A DNA stretch of 64,000 nt from Desulfovibrio sp. (GCF_014803725.1 NZ_JAAVBE010000019.1:16825-80824); one strand, 5' to 3'; counted from the first letter of the stretch, positions 45,065 through 54,762 are shown. Numbers and translations: made by a program. The notes: a model not told the origin generated them from the sequence alone.

Positions 45065-46311
45065 GCGCAAGCCGCCTCGTCATCACCGGCATGGGCGCTG
45101 TCACGCCGCTCGGCATCGGCGTGGGCGACTATTGGCGCGCGCTCATCGAAGGCGAGTGCGGCGTTGACGTGCTCACGCGCTTTGACGCTTCCCTGCTTCC
45201 CGTGCGCATCGCCGCCGAGGTGCAAGACCTCCCCGAGGATGACCTCCCGCGCGCCGTGGCCCGCAATGCCGCGCGCTTCATGCGCTATGCCTTCGTGGCC
45301 GGCGCGGAGGCCCTCGCCCAGAGCGGCCTTGACATCGCGGCCGCCCCCGAAAGGGTGGGCATCACCATGGGCACGGCCCTTGCGGGCATCGCCGAGGCCA
45401 GCGCCGGCGAAGCGGCCTTTCTCGGGAGCAAGACCGGCAAGGTGAGCCCGCACTTCGTGCCCATGATCATCGGCAACATGGCGGCCGCGCACTTGGCCAT
45501 CCATTACGGCATCCACGGCCCGGGCATGACGCTGGAAACCGCCTGCTCCGCCGGCGGCGACGCCATCATGACCGCCGCCATGCTGCTCAGGGCCGGCGAG
45601 GCGGACACCATGCTCGTGCTCGGCGGCGAAAGCATCCTCTGCCCGAGCGTGGTCTCGAGCCTCGCCCAGGCGCGCGCCCTCTCAAGGCGCAACGACGCGC
45701 CCGAGGCGGCCTCCCGCCCCTTTGACCGCGACCGGGACGGCTTCGTCATCGGCGAGGGGGGCGGCGCGCTCGTCCTTGAGACGCTGGACCACGCGCGGGC
45801 GCGGGGCGCCCAGGTGCTCGCCGAGCTGGCCGGCTGGGGCAACAGCCTTGACGCCCACCACATCACCGCGCCCGACCCCACGGGCGAAGGCGCTGCCGCC
45901 TGCATGCGCGCGGCCCTGCGCCGGGCCCGGCTTGCGCCCTCCGCCATCGGCTATATCAACGCGCACGGCACCTCCACGGGCCTTGGCGACATCGCCGAGA
46001 CCGTGGCCCTCAAGAAGGTTTTTGGCGGCATTGACACGGCCCCGCCCGTGAGCTCCACCAAGGGCGCCACCGGGCACCTCATGGGCGCGGGCGGCATCAC
46101 CGAGATCATCGCCTGCATCATGGCCCTGCGTGAAGGCATCCTGCCCCCGACCCTCAACCTTGACACGCCCGACCCGCAATGCGACCTCGACTATGTGCCG
46201 CGCACGGCGCGGGAAGCGCGGGTGGACGCGGCCATGTCCAATTCTCTGGGCTTCGGGGGCCAGAATTCGAGCATCATCGTTACCCGGCCCGCAGAGGAGA
46301 TTTCCCGATGA
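45061..46311 (+). CDS. Beta-ketoacyl synthase, FabF-like
   Basis: The 416-residue thiolase-fold condensing enzyme has the Cys-His-His triad: C162 in LETACSAGGDA, H302 in NAHGTSTGLGD and H339 in KGATGHLMGAGG. It should elongate acyl chains on an acyl carrier protein. It is not set in a fab cluster: no ACP, FabG or FabD gene is near. Instead it overlaps an MltB gene upstream and an acyl ligase downstream (ATGA on both sides). That suggests a special acyl product rather than bulk fatty acid synthesis. Confidence 0.9.
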   Translation: MSASRLVITGMGAVTPLGIGVGDYWRALIEGECGVDVLTRFDASLLPVRIAAEVQDLPEDDLPRAVARNAARFMRYAFVAGAEALAQSGLDIAAAPERVGITMGTALAGIAEASAGEAAFLGSKTGKVSPHFVPMIIGNMAAAHLAIHYGIHGPGMTLETACSAGGDAIMTAAMLLRAGEADTMLVLGGESILCPSVVSSLAQARALSRRNDAPEAASRPFDRDRDGFVIGEGGGALVLETLDHARARGAQVLAELAGWGNSLDAHHITAPDPTGEGAAACMRAALRRARLAPSAIGYINAHGTSTGLGDIAETVALKKVFGGIDTAPPVSSTKGATGHLMGAGGITEIIACIMALREGILPPTLNLDTPDPQCDLDYVPRTAREARVDAAMSNSLGFGGQNSSIIVTRPAEEISR

Positions 46312-47951
46312 CGCATACCTATGACGTGGATCAGTTCCGCGACAATTTTGAGCATGAATTCACCTGGCTGAACGGCTTTATGCGCAATGTGGGTCGCTTT
46401 GGTGACCGGCCGGCCCTGTATTCGCCCGAGGATGACCGCCGCTGGACATACCGCGAGCTCAATACGGACGCCAACCGGCTCGCCCATGCCCTCAAGGCCG
46501 ACGGCGTGGGAAAGAACAGCGTCATCATGTACATGCTGTTCAACAGCCCGGAATTCGTGTTCGCCTACTTGGCCGGGCACAAGCTGGGCGCCATCGGCTG
46601 CCCGGTAAACTACCGGCTCTCCGCCGGCGAGCTCGCCCTGCTCATCGATGACAGCGAGCCCGCGGTCTTCATCTATGACGCCGCCTTCGCCCCGGTGGCG
46701 GAGCAGGCCCTCGCCATGGCCGGATACAAGCCCGGGCGCGTGGTGCTTGTTTCTGAGACTGCGGGCACTGAAGGGGCCCCCGGCGCGACCGCCTATGCCG
46801 ACTATGTAGCCGGGCAGCCCGAAACCGATCCCGTTCCTGCCCACCGCAAGCATATCTATGACGAGACCACGCGCCTCTACACCTCGGGCACCACGAACCG
46901 GGCCAAGGCCGTGCCCATCAACGACATCAACGAAGTGCTCTCGGCCCACGACGTGCTCATGCACTTTCCGCTCAACGCCAATGACCGCACCATGAACATG
47001 ACCCCGTGGTTCCACCGCGGCGGTCTGCACTCAGGCGGCCCGACCCCCACCCTTTACGCCGGCGGCGAGGTGGTCATCCTGCGCGAATTCAATCCGCGCC
47101 GCTGCCTCGAGCTTGCGGCGAAGGAGCGCGTCACCTTCCTCATCGGGGTGCCCTCCATCATCGCGCTTCTGGCCCGCGCGCAGGAGCACACCCCGGTGGA
47201 CCTTTCCTCCCTCCGCGGCATCGTGACCATGGGAAGCCCCTTTGAGAAAGCCGCCTGCGAGCGCTACATGGAGCTCTTCACGCCCAATATCTTCAACGGC
47301 TACGGCACCACAGAGACCTTCTGGAACACCTTCCTGCGGCCCTATGACCTGCCCGGCAAGGCGGGCAGCGCCGGCATGTCCTGCACGGACGATGACGTGC
47401 GCCTCGTGCGCATCCTGCCCGACGGCGGCCATGCCGAGCCGGATGACATGGTCGCCAAGGATAATCTGGAGATCGGCGAGATCATCATCCGCGCCCCGGC
47501 CAAGTCCGCCGGCTGCTATGTGAACAACGAGGAGATGTCGCGCCGCAAGTTTTACAAGGGCTTTCACTATACGGGCGACATCGGCACCTGGGACAAGAAC
47601 GAATTCGTCACCGTGGTCAGCCGCAAGGACGACATGATCATCTGCGCGGGCGAGAATATCTATCCCACCCAGGTGGAAGCCGCGCTCAACGAGCACCCCA
47701 AGGTGGCCGAATGCGCGGTGGTGGGCCGGCCTGACCGGCTGCACGGGCAATGTGTGGCCGCCTATGTGGTGCCCGCGGACGAAAGCCTGACCGTGGAGGA
47801 GCTGCGCGCCCATTGCGTCGCCCACCCCATGCTGCCGCCCTTCAAGCGGCCGCGCTTCTACACTCTGGTGAAGGAATTGCCGCACACGGCCACGGGCAAG
47901 CTCCTCCACTACAAGGTGCGGGAGCAGGCGGAGCGCGATGCCAGAGGGTAA
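46308..47951 (+). CDS. AMP-forming acyl-CoA/ACP ligase
   Basis: The 547-residue ANL-superfamily enzyme activates a carboxylic acid as acyl-AMP. Visible motifs are TSGTTNRAKAVP (P-loop; the usual Gly after TT is Asn), YGTTETFWNTF, the hinge TGDIGTWDKNEFVTVVSRKDDMIICAGENIYPTQVE and the C-terminal catalytic lysine in LPHTATGKLLHYKVRE. It overlaps the ketosynthase by ATGA, so both act in the same pathway. Substrate unknown. Confidence 0.88.
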   Translation: MTHTYDVDQFRDNFEHEFTWLNGFMRNVGRFGDRPALYSPEDDRRWTYRELNTDANRLAHALKADGVGKNSVIMYMLFNSPEFVFAYLAGHKLGAIGCPVNYRLSAGELALLIDDSEPAVFIYDAAFAPVAEQALAMAGYKPGRVVLVSETAGTEGAPGATAYADYVAGQPETDPVPAHRKHIYDETTRLYTSGTTNRAKAVPINDINEVLSAHDVLMHFPLNANDRTMNMTPWFHRGGLHSGGPTPTLYAGGEVVILREFNPRRCLELAAKERVTFLIGVPSIIALLARAQEHTPVDLSSLRGIVTMGSPFEKAACERYMELFTPNIFNGYGTTETFWNTFLRPYDLPGKAGSAGMSCTDDDVRLVRILPDGGHAEPDDMVAKDNLEIGEIIIRAPAKSAGCYVNNEEMSRRKFYKGFHYTGDIGTWDKNEFVTVVSRKDDMIICAGENIYPTQVEAALNEHPKVAECAVVGRPDRLHGQCVAAYVVPADESLTVEELRAHCVAHPMLPPFKRPRFYTLVKELPHTATGKLLHYKVREQAERDARG

Positions 47952-48304
47952 GAGGCGCGTATGGGCAGCGCGAAAAAATTTTTCACGCAGAGCTGAAAAT
48001 TTTTCGCCAAAAGCTCTCAACTTTTTCTGGAAGGCGCCGATAGGAGAGCATAAGCAAGGCGCGGTCCGCCCCTTTCAGCCATGGGGGCGCCCCGGCGGAA
48101 CCGAAAGGTTCCCACCCGCCCCGGGGATCACGCGCCGCTTGATGCCACCTGGCATCCGGCCCGCTTCCCGTTGTCGCCGCCCCGGCTTGCGCCCGCCGTT
48201 TTTGCACGGCCCGCGCACCGGGGCGGCATGGTATTTCCGGCCTGCCACGTGCCTTTGCCGCCGGGCGCGCCGCTCTTAAGACCCCACTACGGACATCCTG
48301 CCGC
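47952..48304. other. Intergenic region with A/T palindromes and a possible terminator
   Basis: No gene is supported in this gap of about 350 bases. The first 75 bases are unusual: GAAAAAATTTTTC (47972-47984) and TGAAAATTTTTCG (47994-48006) are near-palindromic, and AGAGCT / AGCTCT (47989-47994 and 48012-48017) pair around the second one, with TTTTT a few bases later (48022-48026). This may terminate the acyl ligase operon. The rest is GC-rich leader of rsmA without a clear element. Confidence 0.45.
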
Positions 48305-49135
48305 ATGAGCCTTGCCGCCCCTGAAGCGCCACGCGCCAAGAAAAGCCTTGGCCAGCATTTTCTCCGCAACGAGGGGGTCTGCCGGCGTATCGCGGCCCTG
48401 CTGCACCCGCAGGCAGAGGACAAGGTGCTCGAGATCGGCCCGGGGCCAGGCGCCCTCACGCGCGCGCTTGAGGCGCAGCCGCATGCACAGCTGCTGCTGC
48501 TGGAAAAAGACCGCCATTGGGCAGCGGAACGCCAGCGCGAGGCGGCTGCGGGAACCCGGGCCGTGCTCATGGACGCTCTGCGCTTCGACTGGCGGCGCCT
48601 GACACCCGGGGCCGGCTGGAAGATCGCGGGCAACCTGCCCTATAACGTGGCCTCGCCGCTTATCTGGGACATCGTGTCGCAAAGCGGCGCCGCCCGCTGC
48701 GTCTTCATGGTGCAGAAAGAAGTGGGCCAGCGGCTTTGCGCCGCCCCGGGTTCGCGCCAGTATGGCGCGCTCTCCGTATGGGTGCAGGCCTATAGCCGGC
48801 CGCGCCTCGAATTCAGCCTTAGCCCGGGAGCCTTTGCGCCGCCGCCCAAGGTGGATTCGGGCGTGGTCTCCTTCACACCGTTGCCACAGGAGGCCCGGCC
48901 TCGTCACCCGGCCGCGCTGGAACGCCTGTTACGCATCTGCTTTCAGCAGCGCCGCAAGCAACTGGGCGGCATTTTCGCCCGCGCGGGCCGGACTGAGCTC
49001 GCCAGGGCGCTCCCGGGACTTGGCCTTTCGCCGCAACTGCGGCCCGAGGCGCTTTCCGTGGCGGACTTCCTCCGCCTCGCGGGCCTTCTTGCGGAGATGT
49101 CAGGAGACGAAAGGCCGGATACCACAGAAAAATGA
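48305..49135 (+). CDS. rsmA: 16S rRNA dimethyladenosine transferase RsmA (KsgA)
   Basis: The 276-residue SAM-dependent enzyme dimethylates A1518 and A1519 of 16S rRNA. It begins with KKSLGQHFLRNEGVCRRIA, has SAM motif I VLEIGPGPGALTRAL and the catalytic motif IAGNLPYNVASPLIWD, and ends with the family's basic C-terminal helices (RICFQQRRKQLGG). Complete, normal length. A strong bidirectional terminator follows. Confidence 0.95.
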   Translation: MSLAAPEAPRAKKSLGQHFLRNEGVCRRIAALLHPQAEDKVLEIGPGPGALTRALEAQPHAQLLLLEKDRHWAAERQREAAAGTRAVLMDALRFDWRRLTPGAGWKIAGNLPYNVASPLIWDIVSQSGAARCVFMVQKEVGQRLCAAPGSRQYGALSVWVQAYSRPRLEFSLSPGAFAPPPKVDSGVVSFTPLPQEARPRHPAALERLLRICFQQRRKQLGGIFARAGRTELARALPGLGLSPQLRPEALSVADFLRLAGLLAEMSGDERPDTTEK

Positions 49136-49152
49136 CCGCTGACCGCGCACAG

Positions 49153-49186
49153 AAAAGCCGCCCGGCGCCATGTCCGGGCGGCTTTT
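49153..49186. terminator. Bidirectional terminator between rsmA and pgm
   Basis: AAAAGCCGCCCGG and CCGGGCGGCTTTT form a perfect 13-bp stem with an 8-base loop and a T run, serving both convergent genes. Confidence 0.9.
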
Positions 49187-49210
49187 TGCATTGTATCCCC
49201 GAAAGGTCAG

Positions 49211-50869
49211 CTATTCAGCGCCTTCGCCTTCCTTGAGCAGCTTTTCGAGGAAGTCGATGGCGTCCTTTTGCAGGGCTGTCAGGTAGTCCTCGCCCTTGAA
49301 GCTCTCCGTATAGACCTTGCAGATGGCCTCGGTGCCCGAGGGGCGCACGGCGAACCAGCCGTCCTCGCTGCTCACCTTCACACCGCCGATGGGCGCGTCA
49401 TTGCCGGGCGCGCGGGTGATGACGCTCGTCACCGGCGAGCCGCCCAGGGTCTTGAGCTTCACCTGCTCCGGTGTGAGCGCCTTGAGCAGGGCGCGCGTCC
49501 TGTCGTCGGCCGGGGCGTCGAGGCGCTGGTAGATGGGGTCGCCCACGATCTTCGTCAGGTCCTTGTAGATCTCGCTCGGCGACTTGCCTTCCTTGGCCAT
49601 GACTTCCGCGGCCAAAAGGCACATGAGCGGGCCGTCCTTGTCTGTGCTCCACGGGGCGCCGTCAAAGCAGAGGAAGGACGCGCCCGCGCTCTCCTCGCAG
49701 CCCATGCCGCAGCGGCCGCTGAAGAGGTAAGGTACGAACCACTTGAAGCCCACGGGCACTTCCACCACCGGGCGGTTCAGGTGCTTGCCCACGCGGTCCA
49801 GCGTGGCGCTCGTGACCACGGTCTTGCCGATGCCGCGCTCGGCCGGCCAGCCGGTGCGCGTGCGGAAAAGGTGCCACGCGGCCACGGTGAGCGAGTGGTT
49901 GGGGTTCATCAGCTCCTGGCGGGTGACGATGCCGTGCCTGTCGGAATCCGGGTCGCAGGCGAAGGCCAGGTCGAAGTTGCCGCGCATTTCGAGCAGGCGG
50001 CTCATGGCATAGGGCGACGAGCAGTCCATGCGGATCTGGCCGTCCTTGTCCAGCGGCACGAAGCGGAAGGTGGGGTCCACCTCCTTGTTGACCACGGTGA
50101 GGTCAAGCCCGTAGGTCTCGGCGATGGGCTCCCAGAGGGGCAGGCTCGCGCCGCCCAGCGGGTCCACGCCGAGCTTGAGGCCCGAGGCGGCGATGGCCTT
50201 CATGTCGAGCACCTTGGGGAGGTCATCCACATAGGCGCGGGTGTAGTCGAACTCCTCCACCAGCGGCGATTTCCTCGCCTCGCGCAGGTGGACGAGCTTG
50301 ACCGTGCGGTTGCCGGACTCAAGATACTCGTTGGCGCGTTTTTCGATCCAGGTGGTGACATCCGTTTCCGCCGGGCCCCCGTGGGGCGGATTGTACTTGA
50401 ATCCGCCGTCGCGCGGGGGATTGTGCGAGGGCGTGATGATGATGCCGTCCGCCAGGCCGCGCTCGCGGCCGGCGTTCCAGCGCAGGATGGCGTGCGACAC
50501 AGCCGGCGTGGCCGTATAGGCGCCGTCCTTGGAAATGCGCACATTGACGCCATTGGCCACCAGCACCTCGAGGGCCGAGCGGAAGGCCGCCTCGGAAAGG
50601 GCGTGCGTATCGCCGCCGAGGAAGAGCGGGCCGTCGATGCCCTTGGCGCCGCGATAGTCGCACACGGCCTGGGTGATGGCGTAGATATGCTCCTCATTAA
50701 AGGTATGGAGCAGCGAGGAGCCGCGATGCCCCGAAGTCCCGAAAGACACGCGCTGCCCCGGGATCTTGGGATTGGGAAATTCGGTATAATAGGCGCTCAT
50801 CAGCGCGGGGATGCGCTCGAGTTTTTCGGGCGCGGGCAGATGACCGGCATCACAATGAACAACGGGCAT
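49211..50869 (-). CDS. pgm: Alpha-D-glucose phosphate-specific phosphoglucomutase
   Basis: The 552-residue enzyme interconverts glucose-1-phosphate and glucose-6-phosphate. It has the N-terminal FGTSGHRGSS, the phosphoserine loop IITPSHNPPRDGG, the metal loop DPDSDRHG, the sugar loop GCEESAGASFL and the phosphate-binding RPSGTEAICKVYTES. Length matches the E. coli Pgm type. AGGAGG lies before the ATG. Monocistronic. Confidence 0.95.
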   Translation of the reverse strand: MPVVHCDAGHLPAPEKLERIPALMSAYYTEFPNPKIPGQRVSFGTSGHRGSSLLHTFNEEHIYAITQAVCDYRGAKGIDGPLFLGGDTHALSEAAFRSALEVLVANGVNVRISKDGAYTATPAVSHAILRWNAGRERGLADGIIITPSHNPPRDGGFKYNPPHGGPAETDVTTWIEKRANEYLESGNRTVKLVHLREARKSPLVEEFDYTRAYVDDLPKVLDMKAIAASGLKLGVDPLGGASLPLWEPIAETYGLDLTVVNKEVDPTFRFVPLDKDGQIRMDCSSPYAMSRLLEMRGNFDLAFACDPDSDRHGIVTRQELMNPNHSLTVAAWHLFRTRTGWPAERGIGKTVVTSATLDRVGKHLNRPVVEVPVGFKWFVPYLFSGRCGMGCEESAGASFLCFDGAPWSTDKDGPLMCLLAAEVMAKEGKSPSEIYKDLTKIVGDPIYQRLDAPADDRTRALLKALTPEQVKLKTLGGSPVTSVITRAPGNDAPIGGVKVSSEDGWFAVRPSGTEAICKVYTESFKGEDYLTALQKDAIDFLEKLLKEGEGAE

Positions 50870-50962
50870 GGTCCACCTCCTGAAGATGCTCTGAAGACGC
50901 TGTCAAATTTTACGCCGGAAAGCCGCCAGCCGCAAGAGGCGGCGCCCGCGCCCTTAAATACA

Positions 50963-50991
50963 CAGGGGGGCGCCCACCGGGCGCCCCCCTG
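50963..50991 (-). terminator. GC-rich hairpin after degP
   Basis: CAGGGGGGCGCCC and GGGCGCCCCCCTG form a perfect 13-bp stem with a 3-base loop, 26 bases after the degP stop. The T run is poor, but the stem is very stable. Confidence 0.7.
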
Positions 50992-51016
50992 GATTCATGG
51001 CTCGGGTGAAAGACCG

Positions 51017-52459
51017 CTACTTGCCGATGGGCACCGCGCGGAAATAGGTGTCCCCGTGCCGCTGGATCTGGAGCATGACCGCCCCGCGCTGCACGCCCAC
51101 CTCCTTGACGATTTTGGAGAGGTCGGCCGCGCTGTGGACCGGCACCTGGTTGGCCTTGAGGATGACATCGCCTGGCTGGAGGTCAGCCTCGGCCGCGGGC
51201 TTTTCCGGGTCAACACTCACGATGAGCAGGCCCTCGTCTTTGGCGATCTTGAGCTCCTTGCGCTCCTCCTTCTTGAGCGGGCGCACGGAGAGGCCGAGCA
51301 GGCTCTCATCCTGCTGCTTCTGGCCGCTGCCGTCCTTGCCCATGGCCTGCGGACTCTTGCGCTCGCCAAGGGTGACGGTGATCTCCTGGGTCTTGCCGTC
51401 GCGCCAGACGGTGAGCACCGCGGTGCTGCCCGGGGCCTTGTCGGCGATGGCGCGCAGAAGCGCCGCGGAATCGTCGATATTCTTCTTGTCCACGGCGATG
51501 ATCACGTCGCCGTCCTGCACGCCGGCCTTGGCCGCAGGCTCATTTTCCATGACGGAGCCCACCAGCGCGCCCGCAGGCTCCTTGAGGCCCAGGGCCTTGG
51601 CGGAATTTTCGTCAACGTCCTGAATGGTCACGCCGATCCAGCCGCGGCTGATCTTTTTGCCGTTCTTGATCTGGTCGATGATCTTGGCGGCCATGTTGCT
51701 CGGGATGGCGAAGCCGATGCCCTGGCCGCTGGCGATGATGGCCGTGTTGATGCCCACCACCTGGCCCTGCATGTTGAGCAGCGGCCCGCCGCTGTTGCCG
51801 GGATTGATGGAGGCGTCCGTCTGGAGGAAGTTGTCAAAGGGGCCGGAGCGGATATTGCGGCCCTTGGCGGAGAGGATGCCCGCCGTCACCGTGTGGTCGA
51901 GCCCGAAGGGATTGCCGATGGCGAGCAGCCACTCGCCCACCTTGAGGTCGTCGGAATTGCCGAACACGAGATAGGGCAGCGGGTTCTTGGACTCCACCTT
52001 GAGCAGGGCAAGATCCGTCTCCTCGTCGGAGCCGATGAGGGTGGCCTTGAAGTGCTGGCCCTTGCCGTTGCGCTCGTCAAGTGTGACGTTGATGACATCC
52101 GCCTCGGCGACCACATGGTTGTTGGTCACGATATAGCCGTCGGCTGAAACGAGGAAGCCCGAGCCGAGCGACTTCTGCTTGCGCTGGGGGCGCTTCCCGC
52201 CGGGGGCTTTGCGGCCCTTGCGGTCGCCGAACTGGTCGAAGAATTTTTCAAATCCTGGCGGCATGTTGCGGAACATTTCGCCAAAAAAGTCTTCGGCGCC
52301 GGCGGCCGAAGCCTTGCGCTCGGTGCCGATGTTGACCACAGCCGGGCCGCACTTGGCCGCAAGCTCGCTAAAATCCGGGAGATCCGCCGCAAGGCCCAGG
52401 GAGGCCGTGCCCAGAAAGGCCACGGCCAGAAGGGCTGCAAGGCATTTTTTCATGCTCAT
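51017..52459 (-). CDS. degP: Periplasmic serine protease, DegP/HtrA family
   Basis: The 480-residue protease/chaperone has a signal peptide (residues 1-25) and the trypsin-like domain with triad H115 (VTNNHVV), D149 (ETDLALLKV) and S223 (NPGNSGGPL). Two PDZ domains follow (about 260-350 and 390-475). It degrades or refolds misfolded envelope proteins. The start is set by AAGGAG six bases upstream of MSMKK; its ATG overlaps the stop of the S1-domain gene, so the two are coupled. Confidence 0.94.
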   Translation of the reverse strand: MSMKKCLAALLAVAFLGTASLGLAADLPDFSELAAKCGPAVVNIGTERKASAAGAEDFFGEMFRNMPPGFEKFFDQFGDRKGRKAPGGKRPQRKQKSLGSGFLVSADGYIVTNNHVVAEADVINVTLDERNGKGQHFKATLIGSDEETDLALLKVESKNPLPYLVFGNSDDLKVGEWLLAIGNPFGLDHTVTAGILSAKGRNIRSGPFDNFLQTDASINPGNSGGPLLNMQGQVVGINTAIIASGQGIGFAIPSNMAAKIIDQIKNGKKISRGWIGVTIQDVDENSAKALGLKEPAGALVGSVMENEPAAKAGVQDGDVIIAVDKKNIDDSAALLRAIADKAPGSTAVLTVWRDGKTQEITVTLGERKSPQAMGKDGSGQKQQDESLLGLSVRPLKKEERKELKIAKDEGLLIVSVDPEKPAAEADLQPGDVILKANQVPVHSAADLSKIVKEVGVQRGAVMLQIQRHGDTYFRAVPIGK

Positions 52460-53952
52460 GAACGCTCCTTGGAAGATTTTTGCATGGCCTTTTGCAAAGC
52501 CTGTGCCATGATTCCCGTAACAGGAGCGCCCGACACGGCGTGCTGCTTCCATCCGCCGCCGCCCGCCCCGCGCGGGCCGGCGCCCGCGGCCTGCGGGTCA
52601 TTGTCGGCGCCTTCATAGGTGAGGCTGATGCGGCGCGCGCCGCTGTCAATGTTTTGGACGACGAGGGTCACGCTGTCGCCCTTGTCCAGCTTGGCGAGCT
52701 CGGGCTTCTTGCTGTTCTTGATGACGCCGGCCGGCAAAAGGCCCGTGATGCCCGGGGCGAGCGTCACAAAAAGGCCGTACTGGCTGCGCCCCTCCACCGT
52801 GCCCTCCACCGTGGCGCCCACGGGGAAGCGCTGCTCCGCGTCCTGCCAGGGGTCGCCCTCGGCGTCGCGCAGGCTCAGGGCGATGCGCCGCGTCTCCGGG
52901 TTCACGTCCTTGACCTTGACGGAAACCTCGTCGCCCACGCTGAGCACGTCTTCCGGCTTGTTCACGCGCTTGGCCCAGGACATTTCCGAAATATGGATAA
53001 GGCCCTCCACGCCCGGCAGCACTTCCACAAAGGCGCCGAAGGGCGCGAGGCGACGCACCTTGCCCTGCACGATGCTGCCCGCGGCGAGCCGCGCCGGCAC
53101 ATCCTGCCACGGGTCGCCTTCGGCCTGCTTGCGCGAGAGCGAGATGCGCGTCTGGCCTTTTTCATTGGTGGTGATGCCGAGCACCTTGACGCGCACCGGG
53201 TCTCCCACGGAGACGGCCTCATCGGCGCTTGCCACGCGCGACCACGCGAGCTCCGAAAGGTGGATCATGCCTTCCACGGCCGGGGCCAGCTCCACAAAGG
53301 CGCCGAAGGGCGCGAGCCTCGTGACGCGGCCCTCCACCATGTCGCCGGGCTTCAGCGTCTCGAGCAGCTTTTCCAGGCTCTCGCGCCGCTCGCGGTCGAG
53401 TAGAGCCCGCCTGGAGACCACGATATTGCGGCCACGATTTTCCACGCGCGTCACGAGGAACTGGAGGGTGCGGCCCACCGGGCCTTCGCCGTCCGAGGCC
53501 GCGGCGTCCATCTGGCTGCCCGGGCAGAAGGCCGACTTGCCCAGCACCTCCACAAGGTAGCCGCCCTTGCAGGTGCCGGTGACGCGCCCTTCCACGGGCA
53601 CGCCGGCGTCCCGGGCCTCTTCCAGCGCGGCGACGCCGCTGCCGCTCATGGAGCGCGACAGCACGATGCCCTGCGGGCTCGCGGCCACCACCCAGGCCTC
53701 CACGGTCTCGCCGGGGCCCGCGATCTCCTTGCCGTCGGCATCCAGAAGGTCCTTGCGATCCATGATGCCGTCTTCCTTGAGGCCCACATCGACAAAAACA
53801 TTCTCGCCCGTCACGGCGATGATGGTGCCCTTCACCTTCTGGCCGGGCTGCACCTGGCCGGACGAGGCCTCGTCATGCGCGGCCAGGAGGGCGGCAAAAT
53901 CTTCGCCGCCGTCTTCGGGCGCGGGGCTGTTGCGCTGTTCCTCTGTGGTCAT
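52456..53952 (-). CDS. S1-domain RNA-binding protein (ribosomal protein S1-like)
   Basis: The 498-residue cytoplasmic protein is a string of about five S1/OB-fold repeats. Repeats three to five are clearest: GRVTRLAPFGAFVELAPAVEGMIHLSEL, GKVRRLAPFGAFVEVLPGVEGLIHISEM and GTVEGRSQYGLFVTLAPGITGLLP. It should bind mRNA or act in translation or decay. It may be the organism's S1 homologue or an accessory S1 protein; a six-repeat rpsA could exist elsewhere. AAGGAG precedes the ATG. It is transcribed ahead of degP. Confidence 0.9.
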   Translation of the reverse strand: MTTEEQRNSPAPEDGGEDFAALLAAHDEASSGQVQPGQKVKGTIIAVTGENVFVDVGLKEDGIMDRKDLLDADGKEIAGPGETVEAWVVAASPQGIVLSRSMSGSGVAALEEARDAGVPVEGRVTGTCKGGYLVEVLGKSAFCPGSQMDAAASDGEGPVGRTLQFLVTRVENRGRNIVVSRRALLDRERRESLEKLLETLKPGDMVEGRVTRLAPFGAFVELAPAVEGMIHLSELAWSRVASADEAVSVGDPVRVKVLGITTNEKGQTRISLSRKQAEGDPWQDVPARLAAGSIVQGKVRRLAPFGAFVEVLPGVEGLIHISEMSWAKRVNKPEDVLSVGDEVSVKVKDVNPETRRIALSLRDAEGDPWQDAEQRFPVGATVEGTVEGRSQYGLFVTLAPGITGLLPAGVIKNSKKPELAKLDKGDSVTLVVQNIDSGARRISLTYEGADNDPQAAGAGPRGAGGGGWKQHAVSGAPVTGIMAQALQKAMQKSSKERS

Positions 53953-54161
53953 ATGCTGTGCTCCTTGAACTCGCAGTGGAGAATGAAGGCGCTGATGCTA
54001 CCGCACCTCACGCCGAAAGACAATGGAAGGAGGCGCCGCGGGCCCGGAGCGCCATCCGGGCCCCTGCGGGGAGGTGGATGGCCCTGCAAAAAACCTGTAT
54101 GCTCGGTGAAGCGCGCTGGGGGACGCTCGCAGCCCCCCCCGGCGCGCAAGGAGGCGATTTG

Positions 54162-54704
54162 TTGTACACAAGCTCCTGTCCCTCCCCCCTCGGCGAACTG
54201 ACCCTCGCCTGCGATGATGAAGCCCTGGTGGGCCTGTGGCTCGAGCGCGAGACAGCGCGTGAGGCCATGGGGGGCGCCCCTGTGGAGGAAAAGCCGGACG
54301 CCCCCCTCCTGAAGCTGGGGCGCCAGTGGCTCGACGCCTATTTCGCGGGCAAAAGGCCCGGCATCGGCGCCCTCCCGCTGGCTCCCGCGGGCACGCCCTT
54401 CCAGCAGCTCATCTGGAGCCTCCTGCGCGCCATCCCCTACGGCGAATGCGTAACCTATGGCGCCATCGCCCGTGAGGCCGCGCTGGCACTCCACAAGGAG
54501 CGCATGTCCAGCCGGGCCGTGGGCGGCGCCGTAGGCCGCAATCCCCTCTCCATCATCATCCCCTGCCACCGGGTCGTGGGGGCGCGGGGCAACCTCACCG
54601 GCTATGGCGGGGGGATCGCGCGGAAGATACGGCTCCTGGAGCTGGAGGGCGTGGACATGCGCCGCTTCAGCCTGCCCCGCAGGGGAAAATATGCGGAGCG
54701 CTGA
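54162..54704 (+). CDS. ogt: Methylated-DNA-protein-cysteine methyltransferase
   Basis: The 180-residue suicide repair protein removes O6-alkyl groups from guanine. The methyl-accepting cysteine is C135 in IIIPCHRVVGA, preceded by FQQLIWSLLRAIPYGECVTYGAIA and followed by LTGYGGGIARKIRLLELEG. The start is set by an AAGGAGG site at 54148-54154 with TTG seven bases later, giving the usual N-terminus MYTSSCPSPLGEL. Upstream in-frame ATGs would add unrelated residues without a ribosome site. Confidence 0.93.
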   Translation: MYTSSCPSPLGELTLACDDEALVGLWLERETAREAMGGAPVEEKPDAPLLKLGRQWLDAYFAGKRPGIGALPLAPAGTPFQQLIWSLLRAIPYGECVTYGAIAREAALALHKERMSSRAVGGAVGRNPLSIIIPCHRVVGARGNLTGYGGGIARKIRLLELEGVDMRRFSLPRRGKYAER

Positions 54705-54762
54705 ACAGCGCGCACGCGCCCCCGCCATTGCCACCCCGGCGCTTGGGGCATAAGCTCGCGCC

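Noticed and set aside
49268..52147. A 959-codon frame opposite pgm and degP
   Set aside because: It spans two confirmed minus-strand genes and the hairpin between them, so it is an antisense shadow.
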